The notes under the pieces are model-generated. The model saw only the letters and a list, made by a program, of their open reading frames with translations, ran no database searches and was not told the DNA's origin. From positions 930,001 to 994,000 of the forward strand of contig NZ_JAGIOF010000001.1 in NCBI RefSeq assembly GCF_017876535.1: a stretch of DNA of 64,000 nucleotides. The letters are read 5' to 3'. Numbering within the stretch: position 1 is the first letter of the stretch; every line of letters starts with the position of its first letter. Source of the stretch: Paeniglutamicibacter kerguelensis. Lineage in GTDB: Bacteria; Actinomycetota; Actinomycetes; Actinomycetales; Micrococcaceae. A program made the position numbers and the translations under genes. Below, one piece after another: positions 9,389-18,827 of this stretch.

Positions 9389-12300
9389 TCAAGCACCATT
9401 CGCGCACTGGATCTGGCGCAGCGTTCCGTTGTCATTTACCAGCGCCCGGCCCGGGATGCTGCGGGGATCGGGAACGAACCTGAACCCGGAAGGGTCGGCG
9501 TCGGCGAGCGAGCGCGGATCGAGCGCCAGGAAGCTCTGCTGATCGCGCACCACAGCGCCGATGCCCAGTTCCATCAGGATGCGCGTGGACGGCTCGGTGC
9601 TGAAGACCACCTGGATCCGCGCAGCGCACAGGATTTCCAGGGCCCGGGCCGTCTCCCGCACCCGCAGGTCGGCCCGATCGATCAGGACCCGGCCAACCGG
9701 CGGGTCCGCGGCCGACAATGGCCCGGCTGTCATCGGTCCGTCGTTCATCGAATCGCCTTCCATCGGCCCGGCCGCGAAGCACCCCTCTTTCAGCTGGCCC
9801 GGGTGCGCGGGCAACGCATCGTCCAGCCCGAACCGCAGGCACCGTTGGCTCCCGGGCAGGCCGCACGATGCCAGGTGGCTGAACAATGAGCCCTTGCCGG
9901 AGCCTTCATGCCCGATGACCACGCCGAATGGCCCCGGCGACCACAGGAAGGCCCGGTTGTCCGGCCCGCAGACGCCGACCGGGAGCGACGACGGGCGCAT
10001 GCCCGACCCGGTTCCGGTTCGCATCCCCGAAACCGGTGCCGAAACCGAAACCGCGGCGGGCCGCAACGCATTCAAATCCGCCGGATGCAGCAGCTCCGGC
10101 AACGGGTCTGAGCGGAGCCATCCGGGCGGAGTCGGTCCCGGGGGATGGCCAACCACGGCCGCGGGGTCGAGGAGCTGGAACTCGGTGCCAGTCTCCGGTT
10201 CGCCCGGGCCCACCAGCAGGCCGCGCCCCGGAAACGGGCCGACCGGCTTGAGCTTGGGCCAGCCCATCAGGACCTCGGGACCGGCGCCGCGTGGAAAATA
10301 CCACCGCGATTCACACAGGGAGGCGACCCGGGAACCGGCCAGATCGCGGTCGCCGCAGAGCACCAGCACCCGCCCCGGCGACTGCGCCGTGCGCGCAAAG
10401 GTGCCCAGCGCGGCATCGAGCAGCCCAAAGGCGGCGGGCCCCAACGACTGCGCCCAGCCGCCGAGCCCGCTGACCACCAGCACCAACGGGTCGGTGCTTG
10501 CGGCATCGTCCAGTTGCCGGACCAGTTCCTGGATGCGCCAGGAATCCTGCGGCCCGAAGTACCCGCCGACCCCGGGGTGCGAGGCGAGCTCCCGCTGGCT
10601 GGCGTTGCCGTCGAGCACAAAGCAGGGCGCCGTCCATGCCCGCCGGTTCAGCGCCCGGACCAGCAGTTCCGGCACGGTTTCGATGCCGGATCCGGGCAGG
10701 CCGAACACCGCCAGCCCGCCGCACGAGCGGACGTCAAAGCGCAGCGCCGTGGGACGGGCGGATTCCACCCGGTCGACCAGCCCGACGACGGCGCCGTCCC
10801 CGGGGACCGACTGCAACGACGACCGGGGCAGCTGCAACAGCAGCTCCGGCAGCGCGGGGGAGAAGGGGTTTGCAGCGCGTTCATGACCAGACCAAATGTC
10901 GCGGATTTGCTCGAGGGCCGCCGCAAGCCCGCCGCCCGGAGTTTTCGCGCCTGGCACTTGGTCACCCGGCACCGAATCACCTGGCACCGAATCGCCGGGC
11001 CCTGATTCGCCGAGTTCCTGCTGCCACAGGGGTGCACGCAGGCTCCTGCCCCAAGCCCGGACGCTTGCCCGGGCGCCGGGCCCGGCATTGATGCGCGCTC
11101 TGAACTTCATCGGGGCCTCGCTGCCGAACCGAAGGAACGCCCACCCCGGTTTCCCGGGATCCAGGTGTGCCGCAGCGTCGGTGCCGATCAGGTCGGCCGA
11201 CTCGAATTCGCCGCTGGTGCGCAGGGCGATGACACTGGAAATGTTGGCGCGCAGCTGTGCGTTAAGGGTGCCGGCGGGGCGTTGGGTGCTGAGCACCAGG
11301 TGGATGCCCAGCGACCTGCCCACGGTGGCCACCTGCACGATCTGTTCCAGCGCCCCGGGAAGCTCGGTGGCGAAGACGCGGAATTCGTCGACGACAACCA
11401 CCAGGGCCGGTAGCAGCGGGTCGGCGTCGGTGCGCGATTCCAGGTAGCCGGCGATGTCGGTGGCCTGGTGCGCCGCGAGCAGGCGTTCGCGGCGGCGCAA
11501 TTCGCAGGAGAGCTGTTCCAGCACGCGGTGGGCCGCCGCGGCATCGAGATCGGACACCAGGTTTTGCACGTGGGGCAGTGCGGCCAACGGGGCCAGCGTC
11601 GCCCCGCCCTTGAAATCGACCAGCATGAAAGCCAGTTCGTGAGGGCCGTGGCCGCGCGCGAGGCCAAGCACCAACGTGCGCAACAACTCGGATTTGCCGG
11701 ACCCGGTTGTCCCGGCGACCAGCACGTGCGGGCCGTGGAGGAACAAATCCAGCAGGACGGGTCCGGAGGCCGCGTCTCCGATGACGGTGCCCAGGGCCCG
11801 CCGGAGCGGCCTGGGCTGCAGTGTGCCGGTGTCCGGAGGGAACCCCGGCGCGGGACGCCGCGGCCGGTCCTCGGTTCCCGCCGACAGCATCCGGCGGACC
11901 GCCCGGGCCAGGGCCTCAAAGCCAAGCGCAGCAGGTTCGATCCGCAGTCCCTCGGAGGTTGCCACCGTCCCGAGCCACGGGCTTCGGGCAAGCGCCTCCT
12001 CGTCGAGCAGCAGCAGGCCCGAAGCGCTGAGGGTGACCTGCGCGCGCACATGCTGTGGTGTCCCGCCACCGTACACCCATGCCACCGCTGCACCGGCAGT
12101 GCCGCCCGGCTCCGCGGCGGCGCTGCGCCGCGGAGCCGGCATGGCGGGGTGCCCGTCGACGTCGTTCCCCGAGGCGGTGTTTCCTTCGCCCGGTGCCACC
12201 AACACGATGGTCGGCACCGGCCCGGAGTCAACATTGGAACCGGCGCTCTTCGGTCCGATCCCGCTGGTTCCGGCCCCTCCGATCTCGACCCCGCTGAGCA

Positions 12301-13489
12301 TGAGGAATTCGGCCGGCAGGAAATCCGCCGGACCAACCACGAGCACCCGCAGGGCCCCGCTGTGCAGCAACGGCAGCCAGCGCACCAACACCGCGCGCAA
12401 CGCCCCGCCCCACTGGGATGTGCCGCCCTCAAGGGACAGCACCAGGCCGTCGTGGATGGCCAGCAGCACCGGGGAACGCCGCGCGGGATCGCCCCGGGTT
12501 CCGGGTGCCCCCGTGGCGGACCCCGGCCCGGCTGCGGCCCCGGATGCCGCGCGGATCCACGCCCGCTGCACCGCATGCCCCGGCACCAGCGGCGGGAAGC
12601 CGTCGGGTGCCGTGGTGGTGGCCGGGCACAAGCCGGCGGCCACCGCCCCGATCGGCGCCGCCAGCTCCTCGCGCCGTGCCGCGTCCCTGGCGCGCGCCAG
12701 CCCGGCGGAACGCCGGTGGGCCCGCCGGGCCCGGAGCATGAAAAACGCGGGCAGGCCCCCGGTGAGCAGGGAGAGCGTGGAGAAGAGCAGGAAAAAGGCG
12801 CTGCCGGTCATCAGGTAGAGCCCCCCTCCCAGCGCCAGCGGGGTGAACGCCCCCAGCAGCACGGTGCCGGGGTGCGATGGCGGCTCCCTTCCCTCAACCG
12901 CGACGGGCTGCAGGGGCCAGGGCCCGCGCCCGGCCTCGCGGGGCCGCGCGTCCAGCAACGCCAGGGTGCTGCCGCCGGCCGTGAACCGCTCCCCGAGCAG
13001 CAACCGGCGTTCACGGATCCGTGCCCCGCCGGACCAGAGCCCGTTGGCGGAGCCCTCGTCGCTGAGCACAATGGAGGTCCGGGACACCCGGATCACCGCA
13101 TGCAGCCGGGACAGCCGCGGATCGTTGATGCGGAAATCGACGTCGCCGCGCCCCAGCGAGTACACGCCCCGGCGCAGGGGCAGCACCCCGCCGGGATCCG
13201 GGCCCTCCACGACAACCAGGGCGGCCGCTGCCCGGGGTCCGCGGGACTCCGGCGGCCCGCCCGCCGGGCCGTCCATCGGCATGTCGCACAGGAAGATTTC
13301 GCCGGACACGGGCAGCCGCTCGACCTCGGAAAGGGGGACCGGTCCCCAGTGCCAGCTCGCATCCGGCCAGTGCCCGCCCAACGCACCTGCCAGCTGCCGG
13401 CCGCTGCACTGCCGGGCAGAAACCAGCTCAAGCAGGGCCCGCCGCTGCGCGCTCTCGGAGCACAACCGGATGAATAGGCGATCGGCCAT
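9389..13489 (-). CDS. FHA domain-containing FtsK/SpoIIIE ATPase, EssC/EccC-like
   Basis: A 1366-residue membrane ATPase. In order: an N-terminal region about 1-70; an FHA domain about 100-180 (LGRGDVDFRINDPRLSRLHA, SDEGSANG); two TM helices about 208-251; a degenerate domain; a full FtsK/SpoIIIE motor with Walker A GTTGSGKSE near 592-601, FMLVDFKGGA and ALVVVVDEF; a middle degenerate domain; and a last ATPase with altered P-loop GHEGSGKG. This order matches EssC of Firmicutes type VII secretion. Start at ATG 13489 (GAAGAAAGG upstream) rather than 13615. No WXG100 gene is nearby. The Tad locus lies divergently. Confidence 0.85.
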   Translation of the reverse strand: MADRLFIRLCSESAQRRALLELVSARQCSGRQLAGALGGHWPDASWHWGPVPLSEVERLPVSGEIFLCDMPMDGPAGGPPESRGPRAAAALVVVEGPDPGGVLPLRRGVYSLGRGDVDFRINDPRLSRLHAVIRVSRTSIVLSDEGSANGLWSGGARIRERRLLLGERFTAGGSTLALLDARPREAGRGPWPLQPVAVEGREPPSHPGTVLLGAFTPLALGGGLYLMTGSAFFLLFSTLSLLTGGLPAFFMLRARRAHRRSAGLARARDAARREELAAPIGAVAAGLCPATTTAPDGFPPLVPGHAVQRAWIRAASGAAAGPGSATGAPGTRGDPARRSPVLLAIHDGLVLSLEGGTSQWGGALRAVLVRWLPLLHSGALRVLVVGPADFLPAEFLMLSGVEIGGAGTSGIGPKSAGSNVDSGPVPTIVLVAPGEGNTASGNDVDGHPAMPAPRRSAAAEPGGTAGAAVAWVYGGGTPQHVRAQVTLSASGLLLLDEEALARSPWLGTVATSEGLRIEPAALGFEALARAVRRMLSAGTEDRPRRPAPGFPPDTGTLQPRPLRRALGTVIGDAASGPVLLDLFLHGPHVLVAGTTGSGKSELLRTLVLGLARGHGPHELAFMLVDFKGGATLAPLAALPHVQNLVSDLDAAAAHRVLEQLSCELRRRERLLAAHQATDIAGYLESRTDADPLLPALVVVVDEFRVFATELPGALEQIVQVATVGRSLGIHLVLSTQRPAGTLNAQLRANISSVIALRTSGEFESADLIGTDAAAHLDPGKPGWAFLRFGSEAPMKFRARINAGPGARASVRAWGRSLRAPLWQQELGESGPGDSVPGDSVPGDQVPGAKTPGGGLAAALEQIRDIWSGHERAANPFSPALPELLLQLPRSSLQSVPGDGAVVGLVDRVESARPTALRFDVRSCGGLAVFGLPGSGIETVPELLVRALNRRAWTAPCFVLDGNASQRELASHPGVGGYFGPQDSWRIQELVRQLDDAASTDPLVLVVSGLGGWAQSLGPAAFGLLDAALGTFARTAQSPGRVLVLCGDRDLAGSRVASLCESRWYFPRGAGPEVLMGWPKLKPVGPFPGRGLLVGPGEPETGTEFQLLDPAAVVGHPPGPTPPGWLRSDPLPELLHPADLNALRPAAVSVSAPVSGMRTGTGSGMRPSSLPVGVCGPDNRAFLWSPGPFGVVIGHEGSGKGSLFSHLASCGLPGSQRCLRFGLDDALPAHPGQLKEGCFAAGPMEGDSMNDGPMTAGPLSAADPPVGRVLIDRADLRVRETARALEILCAARIQVVFSTEPSTRILMELGIGAVVRDQQSFLALDPRSLADADPSGFRFVPDPRSIPGRALVNDNGTLRQIQCANGA

Positions 13490-13825
13490 TGCGTGCCTTT
13501 CTTCGCAGATCCCAGGCGGCGGGCCCCAGCGCCCCGCCGCATCGAAAACCCCCTGGTTCCACAGTAGGAGCGCAAGTGGTGGTGCGGCGTCCGGGTGGTG
13601 CACACTGTGGATCACCGGTCATCACGGCCCGAATCGAGTATCAACAGATGCCGCCGCACCCTTGTTTGGCCGCGGCGGGCACGGGTATTCTCGCTGTAAT
13701 TGTGGGGAAACCGGCGTCACATGGGGCAAGACAGTCAGCCCGAGGCGCACGCGCACTACGAAACGCCGGATTCCGCCGGACCTTTGGTGGAACGGCTTGG
13801 GTGGGGACGAACCGGGGGCGAAGAC

Positions 13826-15052
13826 GTGGACGCAATAAACATCGTGGTCGATGAGGTGCGCGAGCTCATCCGCCGGCACGGGCTGGACCCGGCCACCCAG
13901 CTGGGGGACGTGCGCCGGCTGGCCGAGGACGTGGTGCACGACTACGACGAGCGCTCGCTCATGGGGGTGCTGCCCCCGCTGGGGGACCTTGCCGCGGCCA
14001 GGCGGCGCGTGCTGGATGCCGTAGCCGGGCTCGGGGCGCTGCAGCCGCTGCTGGATGACCCGGAGATCGAGGAAATCTGGATCAACGGCCCGCACGAGGT
14101 CTTCGTCGCACGCGGAGGCACCTCCGAACTCACCTCCCTCCGGATCCCCGAGGCCGAAATTCCGGCGCTGGTCGAGCGCATGCTCAAGGCCTCGGGCCGC
14201 CGGCTGGACCTCTCGCAGCCCTTCGTCGACTGCCAGCTGGCCGACGGCTCGCGGCTGCACGTGGTCATCCCGGACATCACCCGGAGGCACTGGGCGGTGA
14301 ACATCCGCAAGTTCATCGTCAAGGCCAGCCGGCTGGAGCACCTGGTGGAGCTCGGGACGATCACCCCGCAGGGCGCCCACTACCTGGACGTCGCGGTTGC
14401 GGCAGGGCTGAACGTGCTGGTCTCCGGGGCCACCCAGGCCGGCAAGACCACGATGCTCAACTGCCTGTCCTCCTCGATCGGCAGCCGCGAGCGCGTGATC
14501 ACCATCGAGGAGATCTTCGAGCTGAAGATCCACCTGCGCGACGTCGTCGGGCTGCAGACCAGGCAGCAGAACCTGGAAGGCACCGGCGAGATCGACATGC
14601 GCAAGCTGGTCAAGGAGGCCCTGCGCATGCGCCCGGACCGGCTGATCGTCGGGGAGGTGCGGCAGGCCGAGTCCCTGGACATGCTGATCGCGTTGAACAG
14701 CGGACTTCCAGGGTTGTCAACGATCCACGCGAATTCGGCGCACGACGCCGTCACCAAGCTGTGCACGCTGCCGTTGCTGGCCGGGGAGAACATATCTTCC
14801 GCGTTCGTGGTTCCCACCGTCGCCGCATGCATCGACCTGGTGGTGCATTGCCGGCGCGATGCCTCCGGGCGGCGCTACGTGGGGGAGATCCTGGCACTGG
14901 GGCGCCGGGTGGAGAACGGCGCCATCGAAACCACCACGCTCTTCGAGGCCGTCGACGGGGTGCTGCAGCTGCAGCCGTCCGCCGACCTGGCCCACCAGAA
15001 GCTGCTCGACGCCGGGATCGACGTGGCCGAACTCGGGAGGGCCGTGGCATGA
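13826..15052 (+). CDS. tadA: Tad/Flp pilus secretion ATPase TadA (CpaF family)
   Basis: A type II/IV-secretion-like hexameric ATPase that drives Flp pilus assembly at the cytoplasmic membrane. Walker A is GATQAGKTTML (about 200), the Asp box is VITIEEIFELK, Walker B lies in RPDRLIVGEVR, and the His box is GLSTIHANSA. GTG 13826 (MDAINIVVDEVREL) is preferred because family members start near this block. A GTG at 13700 would add 42 residues. Its last base pair overlaps the tadB start (ATGA). Confidence 0.92.
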   Translation: MDAINIVVDEVRELIRRHGLDPATQLGDVRRLAEDVVHDYDERSLMGVLPPLGDLAAARRRVLDAVAGLGALQPLLDDPEIEEIWINGPHEVFVARGGTSELTSLRIPEAEIPALVERMLKASGRRLDLSQPFVDCQLADGSRLHVVIPDITRRHWAVNIRKFIVKASRLEHLVELGTITPQGAHYLDVAVAAGLNVLVSGATQAGKTTMLNCLSSSIGSRERVITIEEIFELKIHLRDVVGLQTRQQNLEGTGEIDMRKLVKEALRMRPDRLIVGEVRQAESLDMLIALNSGLPGLSTIHANSAHDAVTKLCTLPLLAGENISSAFVVPTVAACIDLVVHCRRDASGRRYVGEILALGRRVENGAIETTTLFEAVDGVLQLQPSADLAHQKLLDAGIDVAELGRAVA

Positions 15053-15900
15053 GCCTGCTGCTGGGACTGACCCTGGGATCCGGGCTGCTGCTCATCTTCC
15101 GCTCCTTCACCCCCGCCAAGGCCCGCACCCGGGCCGTGCGCCCCTCGCGCATCGACACCCTGCTGTTGCACGCGGGGATGGACAAGGTCACCCGGGCCGG
15201 CTTCGTCTCCGCGTCGGTCACCAGCGCCCTGGTCGCCGGCCTCACGGTGCTGGTGCTCACCGGCGCGTTCATGATCGCGCTGACCTTCGCCGGGTTCGGG
15301 GCCTTTGCGCCGTGGGCCATCGTGCACCGGCAGGCCGGCAAGCGCCGCGCCGCGCTGCGCGAACAGTGGCCCGACGTCGTGGACCACCTGCGCTCGGCCA
15401 TCCGCGCGGGGCTCTCGCTGCCCGAGGCACTGACCCAGCTGGGCCGGCAGGGGCCCGAGGCGCTGCGCCCGGCCTTCACCGACTTCGGGCTCGACTACCG
15501 GGCCACCGCACGCTTCGAGGAGTCGCTCGAGCGACTGGCCCAACGGCTCGCGGACCCTGTAGCGGACAAGATCGTCGCCGCCCTGCGCATCACCCGGGAG
15601 GTCGGCGGCACGGACTTGGGCGAGATGCTCGGCACGCTCAGCTCCTTCCTGCGCGATGCCGCCCGCACCCGCGGGGAGCTGGAGGCGCGGCAGTCCTGGA
15701 CCGTCTCCGCGGCGCGGCTGGCCGTCGCCGCCCTCTGGGTCATCCTGTTGCTGCTGGCCGGCCAGCCCGCCGCTGTCGCCGCCTACTCCACCGTGACCGG
15801 CATGCTGGTGCTGTTTACCGGGCTGGCCGTGTCCTTCATCTGCTACCGGGCGATGATGCGCATCGGGCGGCTCCCGGCGGAGGAACGGGTCTTCGCATGA
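15049..15900 (+). CDS. tadB: Tad pilus inner-membrane platform protein TadB (GspF family)
   Basis: A 283-residue membrane scaffold with TM segments at both ends and the GspF/T2SSF core in between (WPDVVDHLRSAIRAGLSLPEAL... LGEMLGTLSSFLRDA). The ATG at 15049 overlaps the tadA stop as ATGA, which fixes the start. Upstream in-frame codons fall inside tadA. It partners with TadC in the pilus base. Confidence 0.9.
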   Translation: MSLLLGLTLGSGLLLIFRSFTPAKARTRAVRPSRIDTLLLHAGMDKVTRAGFVSASVTSALVAGLTVLVLTGAFMIALTFAGFGAFAPWAIVHRQAGKRRAALREQWPDVVDHLRSAIRAGLSLPEALTQLGRQGPEALRPAFTDFGLDYRATARFEESLERLAQRLADPVADKIVAALRITREVGGTDLGEMLGTLSSFLRDAARTRGELEARQSWTVSAARLAVAALWVILLLLAGQPAAVAAYSTVTGMLVLFTGLAVSFICYRAMMRIGRLPAEERVFA

Positions 15901-16838
15901 GCACCACGACGATCCTCGCGCTGGCCCTGGGACTGTGCATGGGCAGCGGCCTCTGGCTGGTGCTGGTGCGGCTGCCGGCCATGCGCCCGATCAGCTTCGC
16001 CGAGCGCATGGCCCCGCACCTGCGCACCGGCCGCACCAGCTCGCGCATGCTCGGCGAACCGCTCGCTGCGCAAACCCCGTTCGGGCCGCTGGGCCGCATC
16101 CTGGGCCCGGCGCTCGCCGACCTCGCCCGCTTCACCCACCGGCTGAACCCCGGCAACGAGGCGCTGGCCCGGCGGCTGGCCCGCGCCGGACTGTCGATCG
16201 GCGTGCTGGATTTCCGTGCCCAGCAGCTGCTCTGGTCCGCGGCGCTGACGCTTGCCGGCGCCGGGTTCATCGGGCTGAACCTCGCCGCCGGGCGCTTCAA
16301 CCCGATGCTGGCGCTGGTGGTGCTGGTTTTCTGCGGCCTCGGCGGCTACCTGCTGCGCGACTGGTACCTGGGCGAACAGATCGCCCGCCGCAGCAAACGC
16401 ATCCTGAACCAGTTCCCGACGATCGCCGAGCTGATGGCGCTCGCCGTCGGTGCGGGGGAGAGCGCCATCGGCTCCATCGAACGCGTGGCCCGCACCTCCA
16501 AGGGGGCGCTCAGCGAGGAATTCTCGATGGCCCTGGCCGATGTCCGCTCCGGCTCGACGCTGGTTGCCGCGCTTGCGGCGATGTCGGACCGCATCCAGCT
16601 CACCGCCATGACGCGCTTCGTCGACGCGATCACCGTTGCCAGCGAGCGCGGCACGCCGATCGCCCAGGTCATGCGCGCCCAGGCGCAGGATGTGCGCGAC
16701 GCGGCCAAGCGCGACCTGATGGAAACCGCGGGCAAGAAGGAGATCGGCATGATGGTGCCGATCGTCTTCGGAATCCTCCCGCTGACCATCGTCTTTGCCG
16801 TGTACCCCGGGCTGTCGCTGATCGACATGAGCTACTGA
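15897..16838 (+). CDS. tadC: Tad pilus inner-membrane platform protein TadC (GspF family)
   Basis: 313 residues. TM helices sit near the start, at about 100-150 and at the C-terminus (IGMMVPIVFGILPLTIVFAVYPGL). The T2SSF core reads QFPTIAELMALAVGAGESAI... RSGSTLVAALAAMSDR. Its start is fixed by the ATGA overlap with tadB at 15897. It is translationally coupled in the tad operon. Confidence 0.9.
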   Translation: MSTTTILALALGLCMGSGLWLVLVRLPAMRPISFAERMAPHLRTGRTSSRMLGEPLAAQTPFGPLGRILGPALADLARFTHRLNPGNEALARRLARAGLSIGVLDFRAQQLLWSAALTLAGAGFIGLNLAAGRFNPMLALVVLVFCGLGGYLLRDWYLGEQIARRSKRILNQFPTIAELMALAVGAGESAIGSIERVARTSKGALSEEFSMALADVRSGSTLVAALAAMSDRIQLTAMTRFVDAITVASERGTPIAQVMRAQAQDVRDAAKRDLMETAGKKEIGMMVPIVFGILPLTIVFAVYPGLSLIDMSY

Positions 16839-16966
16839 TGCCTGTCGGCCGGGGGAGTCCACACGGGCAACAGCACGATTGCACGCACAGCCACCTGCCC
16901 CTTCGCCGCAGCACAGACCCCGGGCGAAGGGGCGCAACCAAGGGTCGAACCCAAGGAGGAACCGTC

Positions 16967-17200
16967 ATGAGAATGGCACACAGGATCGGGTATTTGATGT
17001 TCGGCGTTGGCTTGTGGGTGGCTGCCTGCACCGGCAACCTGGCGCGGAGGCTGCGGCGCGACGAGCGCGGGGACGTGCCCGGCTGGGTCATGATCACGCT
17101 CATGAGCGCGTTGCTGGTCGCGGCGTTGCTGGCCATCGCGGGACCGCGCCTGCAGGAGCTCTTCAACCAGGCGATCGACAGCGTTTCGGGCCTGGGCTAG
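16967..17200 (+). CDS. small pilin-like membrane peptide in the tad operon (Flp candidate)
   Basis: 77 residues. A long N-terminal part with one hydrophobic segment leads to RRDERGDVPGWVMITLMSA, then a second hydrophobic helix and an amphipathic tail ending SVSGLG. Size and place between tadC and the pseudopilins fit the Flp pilin slot. The usual class III pilin cleavage motif (Gly followed by GluTyr at +5) is not seen. An excellent AAGGAGGA site precedes the ATG at 16967. There is no operon overlap: a 128-base gap separates it from tadC. Confidence 0.7.
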   Translation: MRMAHRIGYLMFGVGLWVAACTGNLARRLRRDERGDVPGWVMITLMSALLVAALLAIAGPRLQELFNQAIDSVSGLG

Positions 17201-17220
17201 AACGGCTGCGACCCCGCGCT

Positions 17221-17730
17221 ATGTCCCCGCTCCGTGCATTTTCCGTGAACCGCGCAGTTTCCGCGTCCCGCGCCCTTCCCACACGCCGCACGGAATACCC
17301 GTGCCCTTCCGCGACCGCCTCTTCAACGGCCATGGGCGCCGGCGCCGGCACGTGCAGAGACGGCGGCCAGCGGGGTTCCGCGGTGGCCGAATTCGTCATG
17401 GTTAGCGCACTGCTGATCGCCGTCTTCCTCGGTGTGGTGCAATTGGCGCTGGCGCTGCACGTGCGCAACACCCTGATGGATGCCGCCGCCAGCGGCGCCC
17501 GTTACGGCACGCTGGCCGACCGCGGCGCCGCCGACGGGGTGCAACGCACCAGGGAATTGATCGCCGGGGCGCTGAACCCCGGGTTCGCCCGCGAAGTCCA
17601 GGGCCAGGTGGTCGAGATCGGCGGCCGTCCGGGGCTGGTGATCACTGTGCGTGCGGGAATCCCGCTGATCGGCATGGTCCCGGGATTCGGCGAATTCGTC
17701 GTGCACGGCGAGTCGGTGCGCTATGGGTAG
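17221..17730 (+). CDS. TadE-like pseudopilin
   Basis: The TadE signature is GSAVAEFVMVSALLIAVFLGVVQLALAL, with the conserved Glu after the hydrophobic segment begins, followed by RNTLMDAAASGARYGTLADR and a beta-rich C-terminal part. The start is uncertain: ATG 17221 gives 169 aa but has no clear ribosome site, and ATG 17332 is another option. Its end overlaps the start of the next gene by 8 bases. Confidence 0.8.
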   Translation: MSPLRAFSVNRAVSASRALPTRRTEYPCPSATASSTAMGAGAGTCRDGGQRGSAVAEFVMVSALLIAVFLGVVQLALALHVRNTLMDAAASGARYGTLADRGAADGVQRTRELIAGALNPGFAREVQGQVVEIGGRPGLVITVRAGIPLIGMVPGFGEFVVHGESVRYG

Positions 17731-18196
17731 GTGGCGCGCCGAAGTCCCCGAACAACTGTCCACCGGCACCGGCGATTCGGATCCCGCGGGCAACCGCGAA
17801 GCCGGATCGGCAGTGATCGAGTTCATTTTCCTGGTGGTGCTGCTCATGGTGCCGTTGGTCTACCTGGTGATCGGGGCCGCACAGCTCCAGTCGGCGACCT
17901 ATGCGGCGGTGGGGGCAGCCGACCACGGGGCCAAGGTCTTTGTCACTGCCAAATCCGAGGCCCAGGCCGGCGACCGCGTGGCCGACGCGGTGAACCGGGC
18001 GGCGGCCAACATGGGCATCGACCGGGGCCGGGCGAACTTCAGCTACAGCTGCAACGGGGCTTGCCTTTCGCCGGGCAGCACCGTCACGGTGCGCGTCTCG
18101 ATCGACACGGTCCTCCCATTGATGCCGCGGGGCTGGAGTTGGCGGACGGGTGAAATCAGTTCAAGCACCACCCACCGGGTGGACCGGTATGGGTAG
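17723..18196 (+). CDS. TadE/TadF-like pseudopilin
   Basis: 157 residues with the prepilin-type segment REAGSAVIEFIFLVVLLMVPLVYLV, again with Glu at the expected place. A helix follows (YAAVGAADHGAKVFVTAKSE) and then a small domain holding a cysteine pair (YSCNGACLS). ATG 17723 overlaps the previous gene and its own end overlaps the next, so the three minor pilins are translationally coupled. Confidence 0.8.
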   Translation: MGRWRAEVPEQLSTGTGDSDPAGNREAGSAVIEFIFLVVLLMVPLVYLVIGAAQLQSATYAAVGAADHGAKVFVTAKSEAQAGDRVADAVNRAAANMGIDRGRANFSYSCNGACLSPGSTVTVRVSIDTVLPLMPRGWSWRTGEISSSTTHRVDRYG

Positions 18197-18716
18197 CCCG
18201 GGCGCCAGCCGCCGTGACGCCACCGGCCACAGCAGCCGCCGCCGTGGCGGCTGCAGGATCCGCACCCGCGCGTGGGAAGGCAGTAATGCCGACGCCGAGG
18301 CCGGGCAGTCGATCATCCTGATTATCGGGATGATCGCCCTTGCGCTGCTCACGATCAGCGTCGTGTTGGCCGCCACGGCCGTCAACGTCCAGGCCCGGAA
18401 GCTGCTGTCGGTGGCCGACGGGGCCGTCGCCGCGGCGGCGGACAATTTCGAGCTCGATGCCACGGGGCAGTCGGAGGCGTCGCTTCGCCTGAACCCGGCC
18501 GAGGTAAGGGCCGCCGCGGGAAAATACCTCGATGACATCGGAGCCGGCGCGGATTTCGCCGATCTGCGCATTGTGTCGGCCGGCGTCCAGGGTGACGGGC
18601 TGACCGCGCATCTGCGGCTCGGTGCGGTGGTCCACCCGCCGATCTTCGGCTGGGTGGTCCCGACCGGCGTGGGGATCTCCGTGGAATCCAAGGCGCGCAC
18701 CCTGCTCTCCAGATAG
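18189..18716 (+). CDS. TadG-like / putative Flp pilus-assembly protein
   Basis: 175 residues. The Arg-rich cytoplasmic start leads to EAGQSIILIIGMIALALLTISVVLAATAV, a TadG-type N-terminal helix, then a short external domain (VADGAVAAAADNFELD...). It is shorter than proteobacterial TadG, as usual in actinobacteria. The ATG at 18189 overlaps the previous stop by 8 bases. It is the last gene of the tad cluster. No TadV peptidase or RcpC lies in the window. Confidence 0.75.
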   Translation: MGSPGASRRDATGHSSRRRGGCRIRTRAWEGSNADAEAGQSIILIIGMIALALLTISVVLAATAVNVQARKLLSVADGAVAAAADNFELDATGQSEASLRLNPAEVRAAAGKYLDDIGAGADFADLRIVSAGVQGDGLTAHLRLGAVVHPPIFGWVVPTGVGISVESKARTLLSR

Positions 18717-18827
18717 GGGCATTCCCCGGTGCCGTTCCACCGCAGGGGAGGGCCGAACACGCACTTGGCGGAAATAACCCGTCGTCCGCCAAGAGATGGC
18801 CCGCAAATGTCGTAGGCTGGAACCACC

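Noticed and set aside
11468..13477. 669-codon open frame on the plus strand
   Set aside because: Shadow of the FHA-FtsK gene, Arg/Gly/Pro/Gln-rich, with no ribosome site or recognisable domain.
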